Source: Chrysaora quinquecirrha
Taxonomy: Eukaryota; Cnidaria; Scyphozoa; Semaeostomeae; Pelagiidae
Reading direction: 5' to 3'
NCBI GenBank assembly: GCA_014526335.1
Contig: JACTAT010000040.1
Location: forward strand, 4,075,582 to 4,139,581
Length of the DNA: 64,000 nt
Positions 47,841 to 60,379 of this stretch are shown here, piece after piece (within the stretch, counting starts at the first letter, position 1; each line of letters opens with the position of its first letter). Under the pieces are notes generated by a model, which had not been told where the DNA came from, searched no databases, and saw only the letters and a program-made list of their open reading frames with translations. The translations under genes were made by a program, and so were the position numbers.

Positions 47841-48770
47841 TATCTTTAGACATTGACATTACTTAAAAGCGGTTCGTACATGTTTTTCTAAGCAGCTATA
47901 GAGAGATTTTCATCCTTTATTTTAGGTTTTGCATTGGACAGAGTTGTCAGCCAGTCATGCAACATCAATGGAATCCCATTTGAGAAAGGAACAGCCGTTT
48001 TCGTTCCGGTTTATACACTGCACCGCGACGAAAAATACTGGCCTGAGCCCGAAACATTCAAACCTGAGAGATTTCTTCCGGAAAATAAAGATTCCATTCA
48101 CCAGTTCACTTATTTGCCGTTTGGTGGCGGGCCGAGAAGTTGCATTGGAATGCGGTTCGCTTGGATGGAAATGAAAACAGTTTTGGTTCGAATGCTGCAG
48201 AAGTATCGCCTTGTCAGAGGGCCTGAAACGAGTGTTCCAGTCAAGTTTAGGGTCAGAGGTGTTCTTGTCCCAGCGGGCCCAGCGGAGCCTATTTACGTGC
48301 GCATAGAGAAAAGAGACACATAAATTGTAAGACTTTCAACTTTAATTTTGTGTGTAGGAAAGTCTTCATTGTACAAAAGTTGAAAACGCCGAAAACGTAT
48401 GCATTTCATAAGGATCTCTTTAAGATATTTGTTATAGATGCACTCTTTTTTCAATAAGCAACCGGACTTTTGTCCTGCCCTCAACGTTGCTTTAATTATG
48501 GACATTTTGGTGTTTGACCCTCAAAATTGTTTAAAAGCTGCTTAACAATGTTTGTATTAGCAAACAGGATATATGTCCTTGTGATCCTGAAAATCTTAGA
48601 TTGTAGCTCGTTTCGAGGGGCATTTCACTCTGCAAAAAGGCGTACGAGATTTCCATCAAAACAAAAGGACTTTCAAGGGACTTCAGAGAAAACAATAGAA
48701 CTTCCAGCAAAGGTGTACGAAATTTCAAGGAGTGAATTGCCCCTCATTTCGTTTACTGGACTAGTGAGGC

Positions 48771-49086
48771 CAGGGGCGTATTTATACTTGAAATATTGGG
48801 GGGGGGGGTGTCAATAAATTTGCCCGAATTTTCTCGTTTCCCATAAAAGTCCTGAAAGTTCAATAAATGAGAAATCTGATGAAAACATAACTATGAGTGA
48901 ATAATTAATTTTTTTTAGAGTTTTAACAACATTTTATATCTTAAAAGTGAGTCTGCGTGACTTAGCTCCATATTAATTCCATTATTTAAAAAGATGTTTT
49001 CGAAAATTTGCCCGAATGTTTTCAATATTTTGGAAATATTGGGGGGTGTGACACCCCCCCCACACCCTCCAGTAGCTACGCCCCTG
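48771..49086. mobile_element. hAT-like MITE, CAGGGGCGTA ends
   Basis: CAGGGGCGTA and TACGCCCCTG are flanked by a perfect 8-bp duplication AGTGAGGC (48763-48770, 49087-49094). The interior has AATTTGCCCGAA and ATATTGGGGGG words at both ends. Confidence 0.9.
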
Positions 49087-49574
49087 AGTGAGGCCCCTTA
49101 AAGTATTAGTGATATGTTATATTTGCAGAAAAAATCACAAAGGGATAAGGGATGATTCTTGACAAATTAAAGGGTAGGAGATGTTCTAAATTCTGGGGTA
49201 AAACGGAGAAAGCATACAGGGAAAAGGGATATATTTAGGTGGTCGGGGATATGTAATATTCGGATCCCCTTTAATGGGGGCTCACTAGTCTCTTTGCATC
49301 ATAATTATTGCATGTAGCCAAAAAATAGTTTTTCATACATCATTCAGCATACATCAACTTTTTATATCTATTCACATGCACATGTATATTTTGAAATGAA
49401 TGCTGTAAGGCTGCAGCTTGGTTTCGGTTGGTTGCTTTATTATCTATACTTGCTTGCAGTACAGTAATTCAATTAAGCCCTCAAGTTGCTTAATGATCAA
49501 GTCAATTACTTATGAAAATTATTGGTGTTTTTTGTATTCATTTCTTCGAAGTCATTGGCATTGGCTTCTTAGTA

Positions 49575-49973
49575 CATGCTTTTTTTTATAAAGAACCACT
49601 TTATAAGGAACCTACATGTAGAAAGCCCGAAAATTTAAAGAACTTATACTACTAAAGAGAAAATCATTAAGGAACTTTTCAATGTTGAATGCTTTTATCA
49701 CTGCAAATAATCAAGAATTAGAAAGCCGGTTCTATCTATTTGTAGTCGAATACCACATACATTGTACGTTAAGCATGTGTCAAATGTTTCCGTGAGTAGT
49801 CTCAAGCTTTGCTCACATCTAAGTGTCCCTGTATAGTAGTCATTAAACTGAACATGCAGTTAAAATTAAGGAACTATTAAGGAACTTTTGGAACTAAATC
49901 GTCTCAAAAGAAGTCCAAAAATAAGGAACTTTAAGAACTAGGCCTTGAGCTAGGTTCTTTAAAAAAAAGCGTG
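49575..49973. repeat. TA-target MITE, word TAAGGAAC, second copy
   Basis: Starts CATGCTTTTTTTTATAAAG and ends TTCTTTAAAAAAAAGCGTG, flanked by TA. Nearly collinear with 47437-47840. It is inserted between two TAAGCAAC-type blocks. Confidence 0.82.
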
Positions 49974-50479
49974 TAGTTGCTCACAGTACAGTAATTCAAT
50001 TAAGCCCTCAAGTTGCTTAATGTTCAAGTCAGCTCAGCCCTAGTTTTTTTATTGAGCAGTTGTTTTTATTGGAAAAAGCATTCTCTGAAGAAACTAAGAA
50101 ACTTACAGTGCTCAAAAACCTGAAAATTTTAAAAAAAATTCATTAATGGTACAATGTTTTAGTTTCCTATAAAAAATACGTGAATCGCAGATCTGAACAG
50201 TGCAAGTAGTAGCTAGTGATCGATAACCCATGTAATTTTCAACTTTGATTTTCAGTAAGTAAAGTTTTTTGTATGGTCTGTTTAAGGCAGTTGATTATGA
50301 ATTAAGTGACAACAATTACTTTTGAAAATTATTGGTGTTTCTTGTTTCATTACTTCGATTTGTCGGGAGCATCGAAGTCATTGGCATCGGCGTCTTTGTG
50401 ACCAAGGACAATGTTTCGGAGAAGAGGTAACGCCATGCGTTTCATGTGGCGTTTTCCGTGACCCCCCCCCCCACAAACC

Positions 50480-51190
50480 CCTGTCAGGGGGTTTGTAGTG
50501 GTTAGCATATATTCGCATATATTATCATATTTAATTTATTCATTCTTCAGCACTAGCCATTTTAGGTAACATCCGTAGCATCCACTAGCATAGGCATCCC
50601 CGCATTGCATCACTGCATGCTGCCCTCGTAGGTAATTCCCGCACACTTCTAGGTATTACCTTATTTGTCACAATAGCCTTCGTTATTCATACCATATTTA
50701 GCTAGTTTTTTTTCTCACTGTTTTAGCCTATCGTTTCATTCCTTATATGTAGAAAAATATTGTATATAGTTCACTTAGATTAAGTATAAAAGTAGGTAGA
50801 TTTTAGTTAATAGTCATTCAGATTCAGTTTGTTGGTACGTAGAAAACGCAGATTCAAGTTTCTCTCTCTCTCTCGCTGTTATTCTACTGCTGCACGCAAG
50901 CAAAGACTACCAAAGTTTTGGGTGAGATCATTTCAAATTGTTCTTAGTATATGTATTCTAGTTTAGTTTTATTGGTAATTCGTCAAAACCCACGTTTTAC
51001 CAAAGGTTCAGTTCATATCCAGGCAGCTAGACCTTGTTTGTGCCAATGTTTGCCAAGATTCGAAGGGGGCACCTACATAGCCGGTTAGGGGGAGGGGGCA
51101 CCTTGCCTCAGTCAGCTTCATGGGGTCAACAAAGAATCAAAGTAAGAACAGAAAACAAAACAGTTGAACTGACTTGAAAGCTTGACTTGG
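50480..51190. other. Unassigned spacer between the P450 units
   Basis: Contains AAGTATAAAAGTAGG, a TATA-like motif near 50785, and a CT-run near 50860. It could be part of a solo LTR, but I could not find convincing termini or a target duplication. No coding exon seen. Confidence 0.25.
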
Positions 51191-51234
51191 GGCAAGTCTA
51201 GACAGCTGGTGACTAGTGACTGTAAAACTTATTT

Positions 51235-51510
51235 GCTAAAAATAGTACATTTCGTCATTGGAGAGCTGGTGATTCCTTTCATGCCAAATATGGTGATTGG
51301 AGAGCTGGTCTGAATCTTTGCTTGCTAAAAATAGTATATTTCGTCATTGGAGAGCTTGTGACTAGTGACTGTAAAACTTGTTTGCTAAAAAAAGTAAAAT
51401 AGTACATTTCGTCATTGGAGAGCTGGTGATTCCTTTCATGCCAAATATGGTGATTGGAGAGCTGGTCTGAATCTTTGCTTGCTAAAAATAGTACATTTCG
51501 TCATTGTAGT
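51235..51510. repeat. Tandem repeat with CATTGGAGAGCTGGT
   Basis: ACATTTCGTCATTGGAGAGC recurs at 51247 and 51405 with intervening ATTGGAGAGCTGGTCTGAAT blocks, so about two units of about 158 bp. Confidence 0.75.
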
Positions 51511-51549
51511 GGCAAATAAGAAAGAATCAAGTCAAGTCAAGTCACAAAA

Positions 51550-54500
51550 CAAGACTGTTTCATCTGAAGAGAGCAACTTTGTGAAGCATTAATTCCTTTG
51601 GCTTTGTAAGTATATCTTGGGCCAATAAATGTATCGATACCAATCAATAGCCTCAAATAAATACAGAAGTAATGGGAAACTATAATTTTAAATGCCTTTT
51701 TAAGTCTTTTTTATTTAGGCCTATAGGCCGTAGGGTACCGTCAACCGGGGTGACTTCGGACTGCTGGGTGACTTCGGACGACAATATTGTTTCTACTTTT
51801 TGCTTTTGTGATGGCGCTTGAGAAGCTTAAGAAATCGTGAATTAAGTTTTTTAAAGTTGTTCGAGGGTGAAACTCTTGCTTTGACTGGAAATTTATTAAC
51901 TCAGTCCAGAAACTCTCGAAGAACCGGCTCGCAAATTTATCGCAATAATGGACCTAAATTGAGCGAATTTGTTTTGATGTCTTTCCTCACGAACAGATGG
52001 AACCTTCTGCAAAATTTCTTGCCAGATCTTCTCTTTTTGACTCTTTTGGAAACTTTTTGTAGCTTTTTTCATCTTCGAAATATGTCTTGATTTTTTCAAT
52101 GCGAAAACATTACGTCTGTCCGAAGTCACCCAAGAGTAGGAAGGGTGACTTCGGACGACTTTATCTTTACTATGTCTTTACCGCGAAGGAGATAAGATCG
52201 AGGAAATAACAGACACCACTTTTCAAATTGACTTTGGACCTTTGTTACTTTTATCAAAGAGTTAAAAGAATTATATGATTAGTTTTTGTAATATTCATAG
52301 AAATATACCAAAAAGTGTCCCAAGTTACCCCAGTTGATGGTAGATAGTCCTGCATTTATTTCATTTCATTGTTTAATCAACCTATTACGGTTCTAATAAC
52401 ATAAATGCATGAAATGCCAACGCAGGGTATCGATTGGCATAGAATAGAGTTTCAAACTTTGTTTTGTGTAGATATTGCAGTCCAGGCCCATTTGCTTTGC
52501 AGATTACCCCCGTCTTATGGCTTGGCTTTTTTCAACGAGATCTCGGGTTTGAGAGCCCCTTTCTTTCTATTGTTCAACCCTATTGTAAGCCTATTGTTCT
52601 AATGGAAAACTTGAGAGTGCAAATGCCCAACTCTGCATTATGGAGTCCAGGGGTGTACGGTGCATTCCATGTTGCCAGCACCAGGTCAGAGAATATGCCA
52701 AGAAATCAGGACTTCACCCCATGATGTTTTATGATTGAAATAGGTATACGGGAAATATACCCTAGGCTATTGTTTTTCTGAAAAATCCATGCCAGACGCA
52801 AGTAACGTTTTTTCCCACTGGATTGGAGTGGTGTGGAGAACTAAGGTGGGAGCTGGAGGGGGTGGGGGTGGTTGCCCCCAACAATCACCAAGATAGGATT
52901 TTTGTATAGGCTAAATATGATGTAGAAATGTTGTAGGGTACAACTTGGTTGCTTTTTCTTAAATACACTCCCCAATTTTCCTTGACAATGCATTTTTGTC
53001 CCTCCAGTGTTAGATGTTTGGCTGCAGCACTGGTGTCCTGGCAAAAATTTTTTCAGAAAAAAAATAGCCTAGACTATCTATTATTTTGAAAATAGAGCAA
53101 AAGATATATATTGGTTATTTGATACCCACCATTGTAACACAGAATGTGACCAGACCTGCAGTCCAACCTTGTAAGTGTTTCAAAAGAGTTTGACCCCAGG
53201 GAACATAATGTCTATTTTGAATGTCCCAAAGGTATTCTAACTTTTGGTATTTTGGTCCTTTGGTACAAATTTAAGATATTATAGATATTTTGATATTTGA
53301 TGTATTCAGTATGCTTTTGCATAGAATTGTAATAACATCAAAGTATACTTTTCACAAAATTGATACAAAGTTTGGTTGTTTTCGAAGCTTATGGGTGCAT
53401 GTCCCTGAGAAAAATCTGTTCAAGTGTCCCCTACTGGGGTTTGTGACATAACATGGCTAAAATGCATAAAATGCTGATTTGATCTCTTGTGTTCTAGGAT
53501 TTCATCTGGCCTTGGGAGCTGATAACCCAGTCATGGAATTCCTGAAAGATGGATTGCAATTTTTGGCAGAACACTGGGCATTAACAGCATGTCTTACCAT
53601 AATTTCTCTCGTCTATTGGCATTATGTAAAGACATATACTACAATCAAAAGGCTTGGCTTTAAAGGACCAACTCCATGGCCACTCGTTGGAACTTCAGGT
53701 GGGCTTCTTCTAGGCAAAGAGATGCATTTGGTGTGGGATGAATATTGCAAAAAGTATGGCAAAGTTTTTGGAATGTATGTATTTCAAATGCCTACTGTCA
53801 TTGTTTCTGATACTGAGATGCTGAAAAGTATTTTGGTGAAAGATTTTGAGAAGTTTCATGACAGACCAGTAAGCTCCATTTTATTTGTTTCCCTGCAGAT
53901 ATATCCTCCTTTTAACGACATTAGGGACCGTCTCCAAACAAATAATTCAAATTCCTTTAAAAAATTAGTGTCATTAGACCATTTCTAAATTGTACAAAAA
54001 ATCAAATTCCTAGTCAAATATTAAACCTAAACATCTAAATTTTACATTATCAGTAAGACTTAGACCCTGTTTAGACGAGAGAAACTGGATCAGCTCTGGC
54101 CTGCTCCAGAGCCCGTTTTGGCTCAAAAACGCCTTCTGTTTACAGAGGATCTCTTGGAACCGTACCTTTTCTGGGTCTGTTTAGAGCCAATTCTGGATCT
54201 GTTCAGAAGTAAAGCCAGCTCGTCTCTGGCTATGTTTAAATCCCGTGTAAAATGCTAGATTGGATTCAAACTGGTATCAATACGAAATGTGAGTTAAAGT
54301 GAATGAATGAACCCTACAAGAACACATCATTTTTTGAAGAAAAATCAGTCAAATATTTCTGGATCAGATCAGAACCATCCAGTTCTGCTCGTCTAAACGC
54401 ATTTGAAAAGAGCCAGAACTGACTCTGGATCGGAGCAGAGCTGATCCAGTTTCACTTGTGTAAACAGGGTCTGAAACAGTATGTTAAGAAAAATAAGCAC

Positions 54501-57500
54501 TTGATGAAGACTTATCTATTCAAAGAACAATTTTAATTGCTATAGAATCAGCATCGTAATAGAAGCATAAAATTTGCCGCAACACTTAAAAGAAGGTGCT
54601 GAATTCAAATCTGAAGTCGAAATTTCTTTATGACCTGATTTTCAATTATTTTGAAAACGAGGCCCGTAGTTCAAATGGTCTTTACACCAATACACCAACC
54701 TCTGGATGAAATTTCTTATTTCTTTCTTTGTTTTTCAGACTATGGGCATGAATCTCCCAGAACCGATAGCCAGTATGCTTACTACAGTGACAGGACAAAG
54801 ATGGAAGGACATTAGAAGTGTGCTGTCACCAACTTTCACTTCTGGCAAACTCAAGCAAATGATGTTTATCATGAATGAGGCTTCAGATACCCTCCTTGGA
54901 AAACTTGAAAATGCCGCAAATGAGGGGAAAGTAATAGATATATATGGGTGAGTAGCCTTAATTAGATGTAAATTTATCTGTTCTTTAAATTTTTGCAAAG
55001 CGAATTAGAGATTGGTTGTCAGGGGCAGTTGTTTATGGTTTATGTACAGGCATTGCATTGTGCCATTTTGATTTAGGCAGAGTCAATGCTTCTACCACAC
55101 AGGTCTCTTTGGCCTGAAAAAATTATAAAATTAGGTTCCTTACCATAGGACGTATATCAAGTGCTACCCATAGCTACCCCATTTGGTTGGTGTTACATTT
55201 AGTTCATCTTTCTTAAAAAAGCCTATTGAATCTAAGAGTAGCTGCTCTTTTAAGAGTTGTGTTTGGGTACTATCTGTTCGGATGAGAGCCTGTTTGAACC
55301 CGGGGGCGGTACATGACTTATGAATGGACGGGGATGTGCCGCCCAGATTTCGGAAACCCACCCACTTATAATGTAGACCTTTGCAGAAACAGACCCTATT
55401 TTATGAGTAAAAATAAGCGGAATATGAGAATAATAAGACTTTCTAGATCTTATTATTGCTTGATATTGTTCTACGAACATCTTTGACGTGATTTTACCAC
55501 TTTTCTGACTGAATTAAAGTTAAACTTTCGACTTTTCTTCAATTTGCCACCCACTTTTATGGGGGTGTTGGTTAAAACCATACCCATGTTTAGAGAGTTA
55601 AGGGCCAAAAACCCACCCATATGGGCGGCACATACCCGTACCTAAATTATACTAAGTAACCCCCCCCCGGGTGTTTGAAGCCATTTTGAGAAATGCTCAT
55701 TTTTCATGAATTGAAATAGTGCTTTATCCTTTTAGCTGAGCTATTTTCTGTCATACTCAGTTTTCCGCCTTATTACTGATGAGGAAAGAATAGAGTACCC
55801 AAGTCGTGACGTCACAAATATCTATTTTTAGATTTTCGAAAGTGGCTCTTCATTTTGTGAAAGAGCGTCAAAAATAATGTGTAAACGTGCAAATATCAGT
55901 CAAATATATCAAACATTGGCTGAGATATGGCCATCCGCAGAAATACATTTCAATGGAAAATCACTGTATTTTACGCCTTTTTCAAAACATTATGAACCGA
56001 AGCAAAAATACAGTGAAAAATACAGCAAGGCTTTAAGTTGGGCAGGTGAGTTACAGTTAAATTTTTGACTGTTTGTTTTTAACAGCTGGCAACAGGGTGT
56101 TTCCATGGAAGTGATTCTCTCCTCCGCATTCGGATTGAAGGCTGATTCGCAAACGAACCCTAATGACAAGATAACCGAGATGGCGAAAAAAGTCATGGAC
56201 CCCAGCTTTTTGCCAATCATAGTTATGATGATTCCAGTCATTGGGAAATATTTGTCAACAAAACTTGCAAAATCATCTCGCTTTGGATTTGGTTGGAGCC
56301 CACTTGTTAAAGTAGCAAAAGGTATCATCAAAAAGAGGAGAGAAAGTTCCAAGGATGGTGAGCAGAGAAAGGTGAGTCTAAGGCTCCATTTACGCTACAC
56401 GCAGTTTTTTTTATAAGCAACTTCGCTCAGCCCTAGTTCCAAAAGTTGCTTATTTTTGGACCTTTTGTGGCCACCTTTTAGTAGCAAAAGTTGCTTAATA
56501 GTTGCTTAAAGCAACTTGCTTAATTTTAACTGTATCTTTTTTGCCCTCAGAATAGTATAGAGGCTAAAAAAACAGCAAAATCTAACATTGCACATAAGAT
56601 GACTGGAATTATTTCTCCCTGCTGATATTGTTACCATTTGAGACTTGGTATTGAAAGTTAAACGGAAACCCCTCCATGAAATGTCTCAGACCCCGTTTAC
56701 ACGATATCGGTACCACACCGGTTTGATATGACACCGGTGTCGAATCTTTTGTTTTTAGACGAGCCGTTTACACGATATCGGTACCACACCACGATTTCAT
56801 GTCGGTTTCACTTCGATTGCTTTTAGGATAGGAATTATACTGAAATTTTTTCTTTATTAAATGTTTTTCTGATGTGATATCATGAAAATTAATTTTCCTT
56901 GTCGATTGAAGTAAATTTAGTTGCTTTTTCTCGTCTTACACTTGGCTTTATTCGACATCTGACACGGCATTTTCGTGTATTTTTTATTTACATCGATGAA
57001 ATAATGGCTGGTTGCTAAAATTTGTTTGCCTCGAGCGGTGGGGACTGTTTGCAATTAGGTCTCTTGGTTTATTTTTTGGTTTTGTTCTTTGTTAGAGCTT
57101 AGGCCATAGCCCAAAATCACAAAATTAAGCTCTATGATGTCACAGCCATTGTTTAACCAAAGCGACATGAAATCACACCGGTATCGTGTAAACGGGATGA
57201 TAAAAAACCCACACCGGCATGGTTTCATGCCGGTGTCAAATCGTACCGGTGTGGTACCGATATCGTGTAAACGGGGTCTCACTTAACGAGAACACTCCGT
57301 TTGTATGCGAGTTTTGACGACAAATGAATGGAAGCTTCTATTTTGATCAATCCTTGGTTGCTTGCAATGATATAAATTATAAAAAACTTAATAAGTTGCT
57401 TAGGTTTTTTTCCTCTGGTACTATACGTTGCTTAAATTTTCAGGCCTTCTACATCTTGGTTGCTTAAAAGCGGTTGCTTATAAAAAAAACTGCGTGTATA

Positions 57501-60379
57501 TCTATAGGATAGCTATCGGAGCGCCGCACCTTGCATTAACCTATATCGGATAGGGCAAGTGTTTACATTTTACCGGATATGGCTCATCTTGATTTTCATG
57601 TCGGATAGAGCCATTTACAGTGTACCAGATAATCGAGACAATAGAAAATGCCAATTTATAGGTGGTGTGGCCGAGTGGTCAAGCGCGCTCGTCTCACGAT
57701 CGTAAGATCGTGGGTTCGATTTTCGTCGGGACCACTTTCCACAAGCCTGCAGTCAACGCAGCTGTCCATCCTTCCGAGGTCGGTAAATGAGTACCCTGAT
57801 TTCTGGGGTAATAACTGACAGTGTCCCCAATTGGTAGAAATGCTAAATACCCTGACACTTAAATAAAGTCGATTATTATTATTATTATTAATCGTTAGCT
57901 TATCCCAACTCACAAGAAAATGTCAAGTTTTGGAGCGCTCTGGCATAATGTGGACACAACACTAAGCCCTATCCGATACGAAAGAAAGACCATGACGCTC
58001 CGAAACCTATCCGGTATAGGGTGTAAACGGTCCAGTATGGTGTAAACGGGACCTAAATAATTTCGGTCCGGTTTCTTACGTTGTTTCTTTTTAAGCCAAG
58101 TTCACAAGACCGCAATCTGCAGAAACTGGGAGGACAAAATTCCTTTCATAGGTGTGGCGACAGCTTGTTAAGGACAGTTCTTGACATTTTCGGCCTGCAC
58201 GCAGGCTCAGGCTTTCACAATATTGCATCACAAACTGATGTATATCGTTTAAAGCTTGGTCGTTCGCAACTAGAAACCCGAAAATTTCCGAACCACCATT
58301 ACATTTGGTCATGCCCTTCAGAGCTGTCGAGCCTTCTGTCTAACATAACAAGTTAGCATGATGACCTGTGTTCTGTCATCATAGGAGCAAATCGGGCGAA
58401 TATACACAGGCCCAAATTGCAAGTCCAATTTTCAGCCCAAAGGTTGGGGTTTGGTGAAGAAAAACCTGTTTTTTCCTGCGGGCCTGTGTACAAGGAATGC
58501 CAGAAAGTTATGGCCAGTAACTATCCAGCACACAGCAATGGGAAGGCGGGTGGGAAATTTGCAAACGTGAATGAGAAAGTTCCCAACAATTTTTCAGCCC
58601 TTTATACACATGACAACCTCGAAACAGCACAGAGACCCTGGCAAGAGGACAGCCCACACAGGGAGACCAGAACAACGCTCACTCCTGCTTTGACTCAATT
58701 TAGAATTGCTTTCTAATTTTCATTTAACCCATAGGATGCACTAGGCCTGATGTTGGCGGCCCAAAACCCAGAAAATAAAGGACACCATCTAACCGAAGAA
58801 GAGTTACTTGCTCAGATGGTTCTGTTTATCGCCGCTGGTTATGATACATCAAGTAATACCCTTGGATTAACATGTTATCATCTAGCCTTATTTCCTGAAA
58901 TTCAAGATAAACTTGTTGAAGAAATCAATGAAGTTTGTGGTTTAAGTGACCCAGTCACGTATGAGCTTATTCAGAAGATGCCTTATCTGGAAGCGTGCAT
59001 TTCCGAGACACTACGTTTATATCCACCAGGTATAAAGGTCTTTGTTTTCATTTTAATCATATGCAGTATTATTATATGGTGTTCGAAAATACGGCTTTTC
59101 GGACCGGCAACGGCGCAGTCTGATTGGTTCTTCAACGGTCTGTAAAAGCCGTATTCGACCGTAATGAATTTTAACTAATTTAGACCGCGAATTTTAGGTC
59201 TAATAGTACACAAATTGCCATTGATAAAGCCCAATTCAAACGAAACATTTCATAACTTTATACCGCAATACAATACTACTAAAAACTACAGTGAGATCGG
59301 AAAGCTATAAACTTTTTAGAGCATGCGTTCATTTGCGACTTTTATCTTTTCTGAATTCTATAAAAAGGCTTCATCAGGAAGCAAGCGATTCCCAACCTCG
59401 TCCCAAAGGTGAATAGGCCTCTACGTGAAACTCCGCTGTCCATATTCGGCCTTGTTATAGGCCTTGTCTATTCGCAATTTGATTGGCTGTTCAAACAATA
59501 GAAATTTTAAGTGACGCCACAGTTTCTTCAAAATTTCACACCAAAATAGGCCGAAAACTATGTAACAAACATCTATAAAAACCAAAAAATGATGCTGCAT
59601 GAGATATTGTATCTTGCCTTATAGTTATCAATGAAATTCTTTGCATTTCCTTTCTAAGAACATCTGCTTTCGGAATCTACAACTTGTTTTATGCCTAGGC
59701 CAAAATTGCCAGTATTTTGGCAGATTTTGTGGCCGGTACCAGGGCCAAAATCGATTTGACGGTTAAGATTCGAGGAAATTCGATTTGAAGGGGTGCCTGG
59801 GGACCACAGCAAGTGCAATTTCGCCGATTTTACCGACCAAAACAACCCTGTTTCTCGTTTAATTGTTGACAAAGTGAGGGTTGCGACAATGCCACCCCAA
59901 TGCCACATGCTCCGCAGGGTGTACCTCAGAGTGCATATTAGTATATGCTTTTCTTAACAGCTACAAAGAGATTTTCATCCTTTATTTTAGGTTTTGCTTT
60001 GGACAGAGTTGTCAGCCAGTCATGCACAATCAATGGAGTTCCATTTGAGAAAGGAATGGGCGTTTTCGTTCCGGTTTATACCATGCAGCGGGACGAAAAA
60101 TACTGGCCCGAGCCTGAAACATTCAAACCTGAGAGATTTCTTCCGGAAAATAAAGATTCCATTCACCAGTTCACTTATTTGCCGTTTGGTGATGGTCCGA
60201 GGAATTGCATTGGAATGCGGTTCGCTTTGATGGAAATGAAAACGGTTTTGGTGAGAATGCTGCAGAAGTATCGTCTTGTCAGAGCGCCTGAAACGAGTGT
60301 CCCTATCAAACTGAAGGTCAGAGGTGTTCTTGCCCCTGCGGAGCCTGTTTACGTTCGCATAGAGAAAAGAGACAAATAA
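51550..60379 (+). CDS. CYP3A-like cytochrome P450, copy 2, complete
   Basis: Candidate 5' UTR exon ends at 51605 (donor GTAAGTAT). Exons with coding sequence: 53498-53868 (ATG 53533), 54739-54947, 56086-56371, 58735-59029, 59991-60379 (stop TAA). Phases agree and give 504 residues, the usual length. Order of motifs: N-terminal membrane anchor, hinge GPTPWPLVG, C-helix WKDIRSVLSPTFTSGKL, F-G region, I-helix AAGYDTSSN (proton relay), K-helix ETLRLYPPG (ExxR), FKPERF, heme loop FGDGPRNCIGMRFA with the Cys ligand. The best fit is clan 3 (CYP3/CYP5-like) microsomal monooxygenase acting at the ER with NADPH-P450 reductase; substrate unknown. Start chosen because both copies have this ATG directly before the hydrophobic anchor; the frame is also open upstream to the acceptor. 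It is the tandem paralogue of the broken copy at 42310-48323. Confidence 0.93.
51736..52342. repeat. TIR element TACCGTCAACCGGGGTGACT
   Basis: TACCGTCAACCGGGGTGACT at the left mirrors AAGTTACCCCAGTTGATGGTA at the right. GGTGACTTCGGAC occurs several times in both orientations inside. It lies in the first intron of P450 copy 2 and is absent from copy 1. Confidence 0.78.
54062..54472. repeat. TIR element AGACCCTGTTTA with CTGGATC words
   Basis: AGACCCTGTTTA and TAAACAGGGTCT are the ends; GAAACTGGATCAGCTCTGG and CAGAGCTGATCCAGTTTC are the subterminal arms, with CTCTGG, GGATC and GAGCC words between. A truncated copy at 44616-44870 occupies the same place in P450 copy 1, so the insertion predates the duplication. 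Confidence 0.82.
55299..55681. mobile_element. CCCGGGGG-ended element, 8-bp target duplication
   Basis: CCCGGGGGCGGTAC and a C-run ending CCGGG are flanked by TGTTTGAA on both sides (55291-55298, 55682-55689). GTGCCGCCCA and GGGCGGCACAT form inner arms, and ACCCACCCA is repeated. Same family as 37950-38320. Confidence 0.85.
56398..57496. repeat. TA-target MITE, word TAAGCAAC, CACGCAG ends, with nested insert
   Basis: Starts CACGCAGTTTTTTTTATAAG and ends GCTTATAAAAAAAACTGCGTG, flanked by TA. It begins 27 bp after the donor of P450 exon 3. GTTGCTTA words are iterated. Removing the insert at 56689-57278 leaves a copy collinear with 45103-45581. Confidence 0.85.
56689..57278. repeat. TIR element GACCCCGTTTACACGATATC with ACCGG words
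   Basis: GACCCCGTTTACACGATATC mirrors GATATCGTGTAAACGGGGTC, flanked by TCA on both sides (56686-56688, 57279-57281). The empty site is visible in the sister MITE at about 45375 (GCCTCACTTAACG). The interior repeats CACACCGG / CCGGTGT. Confidence 0.88.
57505..58055. repeat. Element with TATCGGATAGGG words
   Basis: TATATCGGATAGGGCAAGTG at the left and CTATCCGGTATAGGGTGTAAA at the right carry ATCGGATA / TATCCG words in both orientations. Exact ends are unclear. A SINE at 57661 is nested in it. Confidence 0.45.
57661..57892 (+). mobile_element. tRNA-derived SINE with ATT tail
   Basis: The head has an A box TGGCCGAGTGGTC, a CACGATC-GTAA-GATCGTG hairpin and a B box GGGTTCGATTTT, with GTGGT/ACCAC pairing like an acceptor stem. 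The body has TCGGTAAATGAGTACCCTG, and the 3' end is (ATT)n. A real tRNA is unlikely because the body and tail are attached and the anticodon arm is irregular. Confidence 0.75.
59085..59165. repeat. Short palindromic element ATACGGCTTTT
   Basis: TTCGAAAATACGGCTTTTC and AAAAGCCGTATTCGA flank about 40 bp, forming a hairpin in the last intron of P450 copy 2. Confidence 0.55.

Larger units (their letters stand above)
42310..48323 (+). pseudogene. CYP3A-like cytochrome P450, copy 1, missing its middle
   Basis: Homologous exons: 5' UTR exon ending about 42366 (donor GTAAGTAT), 43237-43607 (ATG 43272), 45668-45773 (partial), 47048-47342, 47926-48323 (stop TAA). Present: N-terminal anchor, proline hinge GPTPWPLVG, C-helix WKDIRSVLTPTFTS, I-helix AAGYDTSSN, K-helix ETLRLYPPG, FKPERF and heme loop FGGGPRSCIG. 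Exon 2 diverges from copy 2 right after the PTFTS codons. Its last ~100 bases and donor are replaced by a foreign segment with a stop soon after, and the F-G region exon (286 bp in copy 2) is absent. About 130 residues are therefore lost and a normal enzyme cannot be made. The last two exons remain clean, so decay is recent or this part is used otherwise. A mis-assembly of this unit is the alternative. Confidence 0.85.
48441..50080. repeat. TAAGCAAC-word MITE broken up by later insertions
   Basis: GCACTCTTTTTTCAATAAGC at 48440 begins a copy whose right part (AAGCCCTCAAGTTGCTTAATG) reappears at about 49475 and 50000. In between lie the hAT-like element 48771-49086 and the TA MITE 49575-49973. 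The matching left end at about 60510 lies after P450 copy 2, so it predates the P450 duplication. Confidence 0.6.

Noticed and set aside
50503..51000. Solo LTR of a retrotransposon
   Set aside because: A TATA-like motif is present, but no clear TG...CA boundaries or target duplication could be identified.
57661..57735. Functional tRNA gene
   Set aside because: A and B boxes are present, but the anticodon arm is irregular and the sequence continues into a SINE body with an ATT tail.
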